A DNA stretch of 64,000 nt from NCBI RefSeq assembly GCF_000972495.1, contig NZ_LATM01000016.1, positions 1 to 64,000 of the forward strand, given 5' to 3'. Numbering within the stretch: the first letter of the stretch is position 1; each line of letters opens with the position of its first letter. Positions 62,050 to 64,000 of the stretch are shown in pieces. Source of the DNA: Hymenobacter terrenus (lineage in GTDB: Bacteria > Bacteroidota > Bacteroidia > Cytophagales > Hymenobacteraceae). A program made the position numbers and the translations under genes. Below the pieces are notes generated by a model. That model had not been told where the DNA came from. It did no database searches and saw only the letters and a program-made list of their open reading frames with translations.

Positions 62050-63303
62050 CTAGAAGTTGAAGTCGCGCGGCTCGCCGGCCAGTTCGCGGCCGCGCAAAAT
62101 GAACTTGGGCTGGTAGGTTTCTTCCTCGGCCCAGTCCAGCTCCTCAAACGGCTTGCGGTCACCGTACACCTTAGGACCCGTCACGGACAAGCCCAGGGCG
62201 CGGTTTTGTTCCTGCTCCTGCCAGACCTCGGCCAGCACCTCGGCCAGCCGGTGCCCCCAGGCCCGCTGCCCGGCGGTTATCACCGCCAGCCGCCAGTCGG
62301 CGTGGGCGGCAATGGGCCACGGCGCCGCTTGGTCTTCCAGCGCACGTTCTATCCAGTGAGTGGCCTCGAACAGATAGCCCTGGCGGCGGCGCACGTCGGC
62401 GCGGTCGGCCTCGTACCAGCGCAGCAGGCGCGGCAGCTCGGCCGGGTCCTCAAACTGCCGGAAATACGGGCTGCAATCCGAGCTGCTGATAAACGGGTGC
62501 CACGGCAAGCTGGCGGCCATGTCGCCGCGGGCGCGCTGGGCCGCCAGCTTCTCCGCTTTGTCGGCTTCGGTCAGGCCGATGTAGTATGCCTCCTTCTCGC
62601 CGCGCACGTCGGGCAGGGCCAGCAGCGAGCCCGCGCCGGTGGCCTCGTCGTGGTAGCGGTACCAGGCCGGCAGGGTGCGGTAGGCCCGGCGTTCGGCCGT
62701 GGTGTAGCCGTCGTCGCTGTCGTCGTCATCGGCGTCGTCGCCGCTGCCCTCAGCGGTGCGCCGGAAGGTATCGTAGGCCTGCCATGACCAGTTACGGCTG
62801 GGCTCGTAGGCGTCGGAGCGCAGATAGGCTTCGTAAAGGGCCACTTCGTCGGCGGTGATCGGGGGCAGCCACGGGCAGTGTTCAGGATACTTTTCCCACT
62901 GCCGAAATTCCTCGGTGTGGCGCACGCCGGGCAGCGTGATTTGCTCGGCCCGCCAGCGGCATTGCAGGTCGAAGAGCTTCTTCTGCTGAATCTCCCACAG
63001 GTCGTGGGCCGCCTCTTCGCGGACTTCCAGGAAGCGCGCGCCCGTCCGCTTCAGCAGCATCGGCCCCTTGATGTAAGCACCGGCTTTGGCGTTGGCGTAC
63101 ATGCGAGCCACGTGCGGCCGGCTTTGGACGAAGTACGGCTCCATGGCCTCGGCAAATGCCGGCTGCGCCAGCAGCTCGGCCTCGAACAGACGCGACAGCC
63201 CGGTAAAGTCACGCTTAGTCTGCGCTTCTTTGATGTAGGCCGCCCGCGCCTCGGGCGTGTCCGGCATCGTGGGGTCGGCGGGAGCGGGCGGCAGGTCTTC
63301 CAT
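62050..63303 (-). CDS. Protein of unknown function
   Basis: 417 residues from ATG 63303; a GTG six codons earlier is also in frame. No signal peptide or membrane helix is visible. It has an acidic run (GDDADDDDSDDGYTTAERRA) near residue 195 and is otherwise rich in Trp, Arg and Glu (CRWRAEQITLPGVRHTEEFR). No family is recognised. It is convergent with the phosphoesterase gene and divergent from the M1 peptidase. Confidence 0.7.
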   Translation of the reverse strand: MEDLPPAPADPTMPDTPEARAAYIKEAQTKRDFTGLSRLFEAELLAQPAFAEAMEPYFVQSRPHVARMYANAKAGAYIKGPMLLKRTGARFLEVREEAAHDLWEIQQKKLFDLQCRWRAEQITLPGVRHTEEFRQWEKYPEHCPWLPPITADEVALYEAYLRSDAYEPSRNWSWQAYDTFRRTAEGSGDDADDDDSDDGYTTAERRAYRTLPAWYRYHDEATGAGSLLALPDVRGEKEAYYIGLTEADKAEKLAAQRARGDMAASLPWHPFISSSDCSPYFRQFEDPAELPRLLRWYEADRADVRRRQGYLFEATHWIERALEDQAAPWPIAAHADWRLAVITAGQRAWGHRLAEVLAEVWQEQEQNRALGLSVTGPKVYGDRKPFEELDWAEEETYQPKFILRGRELAGEPRDFNF

Positions 63304-63479
63304 AATCAAAGGGTTGAGCACCTCGTGGGTGAGGCGCCGCTAAAGTAATGATCAGCTTTCAGAACGGGCGGCGGGGCGGTGGTTCGGGACCCGGAACCAA
63401 GCCGGGGCAATGGCGCTTTGGTTGTTCTTTTGTTGCTCAACCGCCACCCAGCGCCTCATCCAGCGCTATTGCTCCCCTC

Positions 63480-64000
63480 ATGCGCCTCCTACCCTTCCTT
63501 TGCCTGCTGCTTCCCCTCTCTACCCTGGCCCAGCAGCCGCTGCCCGTGCCGCGCAACCTGCAAGCCACCTACGCCAAAGGCACCCGCGCCGAGAGTGGCC
63601 AGCCCGGCCCCAGCTACTGGCAAAACACCGCCGACTACAACATTCGCGTCAGCTTCGACCCCACCACCCGGCTGGTGGCGGGCAGCGTGGCTATCAAGTA
63701 CACCAATAGCAGTCCCGATTCGCTCCGCGAGCTGTGGTTCAAGCTCTACCCCAACCTGTATAAAAAGGGGGCGCCCCGCAGCTCGGCCTTCCGGCGGGAA
63801 GACATCGGCGACGGCGTCAAGATTGAGCGGATGACCCTCAACGGGAAGGCCGTGGGCTTCAGCAAACTCGATGCGAAAGACACCAACCTGACGATATCGC
63901 TCTCGCAACCCCTGGGCCCCGGCCAGGCAATGCAGGTGGTGGTCGACTACCGCTACACGCTCAATCAAACCTCCCACATGCGCACGGGCCAGGTGGAGCC
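63480..64000 (+). CDS. M1-family metallopeptidase, N-terminal part
   Basis: From ATG 63480 the frame is open to the right edge, 173 codons. MRLLPFLCLLLPLSTLAQ is a signal peptide. Next come SYWQNTADYNIRVSFDPTTR, AGSVAIKYTNSSPDSLREL and WFKLYPNLYKKG, the N-terminal domain of secreted M1 aminopeptidases. The zinc site (HExxH) would lie beyond the window. Confidence 0.85.
   Translation, partial: MRLLPFLCLLLPLSTLAQQPLPVPRNLQATYAKGTRAESGQPGPSYWQNTADYNIRVSFDPTTRLVAGSVAIKYTNSSPDSLRELWFKLYPNLYKKGAPRSSAFRREDIGDGVKIERMTLNGKAVGFSKLDAKDTNLTISLSQPLGPGQAMQVVVDYRYTLNQTSHMRTGQVE

Noticed and set aside
61474..62787. Plus-strand frame of 437 codons
   Set aside because: It spans the phosphoesterase in another frame and the antisense of the following gene; no domain is visible.

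Overview
The window looks like chromosome of a Bacteroidota bacterium close to Hymenobacter (Cytophagales). The evidence is a GC-rich base composition, a SusC/SusD pair, a protein with a type IX secretion C-terminal sorting domain, a GH13 enzyme with a similar tail, promoter-like sites of the Bacteroidota TTTG/TAnnTTTG type, little visible Shine-Dalgarno signal, and many short inverted repeats between genes. This placement is inferred from gene content only; no rRNA or tRNA gene was seen.

Positions 1-5006 are accessory DNA. An IS1-family transposase with an amber codon is followed by three IS5-family elements packed end to end, the third truncated. Next comes a decayed locus around one intact papain-like cysteine peptidase gene and a small lipoprotein gene. 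Two degraded copies of an N-terminal module lie upstream of the peptidase and a degraded copy of the peptidase C-terminus lies downstream. This is the best candidate for an undescribed system: a worn array of effector genes with a possible immunity lipoprotein.

Positions 5010-33517 are mostly housekeeping genes: a flavoprotein, a DUF2383 protein, a DEAD-box helicase, a cold-shock protein, a thioesterase, a large AddA/RecB-like helicase carrying an in-frame palindromic repeat, a VKOR-like protein, an LRR-kinase fusion, esterases, an M28 peptidase next to pyruvate carboxylase, an SDR, a photolyase, a TetR/AarF pair, a serpin, a dienelactone hydrolase and an Mpo1-like protein. Positions 33523-35811 hold two adjacent pseudogenes: a DoxX-type gene with an amber codon and an AraC-type regulator with two frameshifts.

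Positions 35859-45257 form the aromatic amino acid cluster on the minus strand, in transcription order trpL, trpE, trpG, trpD, trpC, trpF, trpB, trpA, a DAHP synthase and phenylalanine hydroxylase. Upstream of trpE is a 24-codon leader ORF with three consecutive Trp codons followed by a strong terminator, which is a classical attenuator layout. A second terminator sits just before the phenylalanine hydroxylase start.

Positions 45374-58345 are rich in carbohydrate functions: an esterase with a CBM48-like domain, a SusC/SusD pair with a good promoter, a T9SS cargo protein, an N-acetylglucosamine kinase and a secreted GH13 amylase-type enzyme. Positions 58516-64000 carry a DUF2279 protein, a DUF2027/Smr protein, a metallophosphoesterase, an unknown protein and the start of an M1 metallopeptidase that runs off the right edge.
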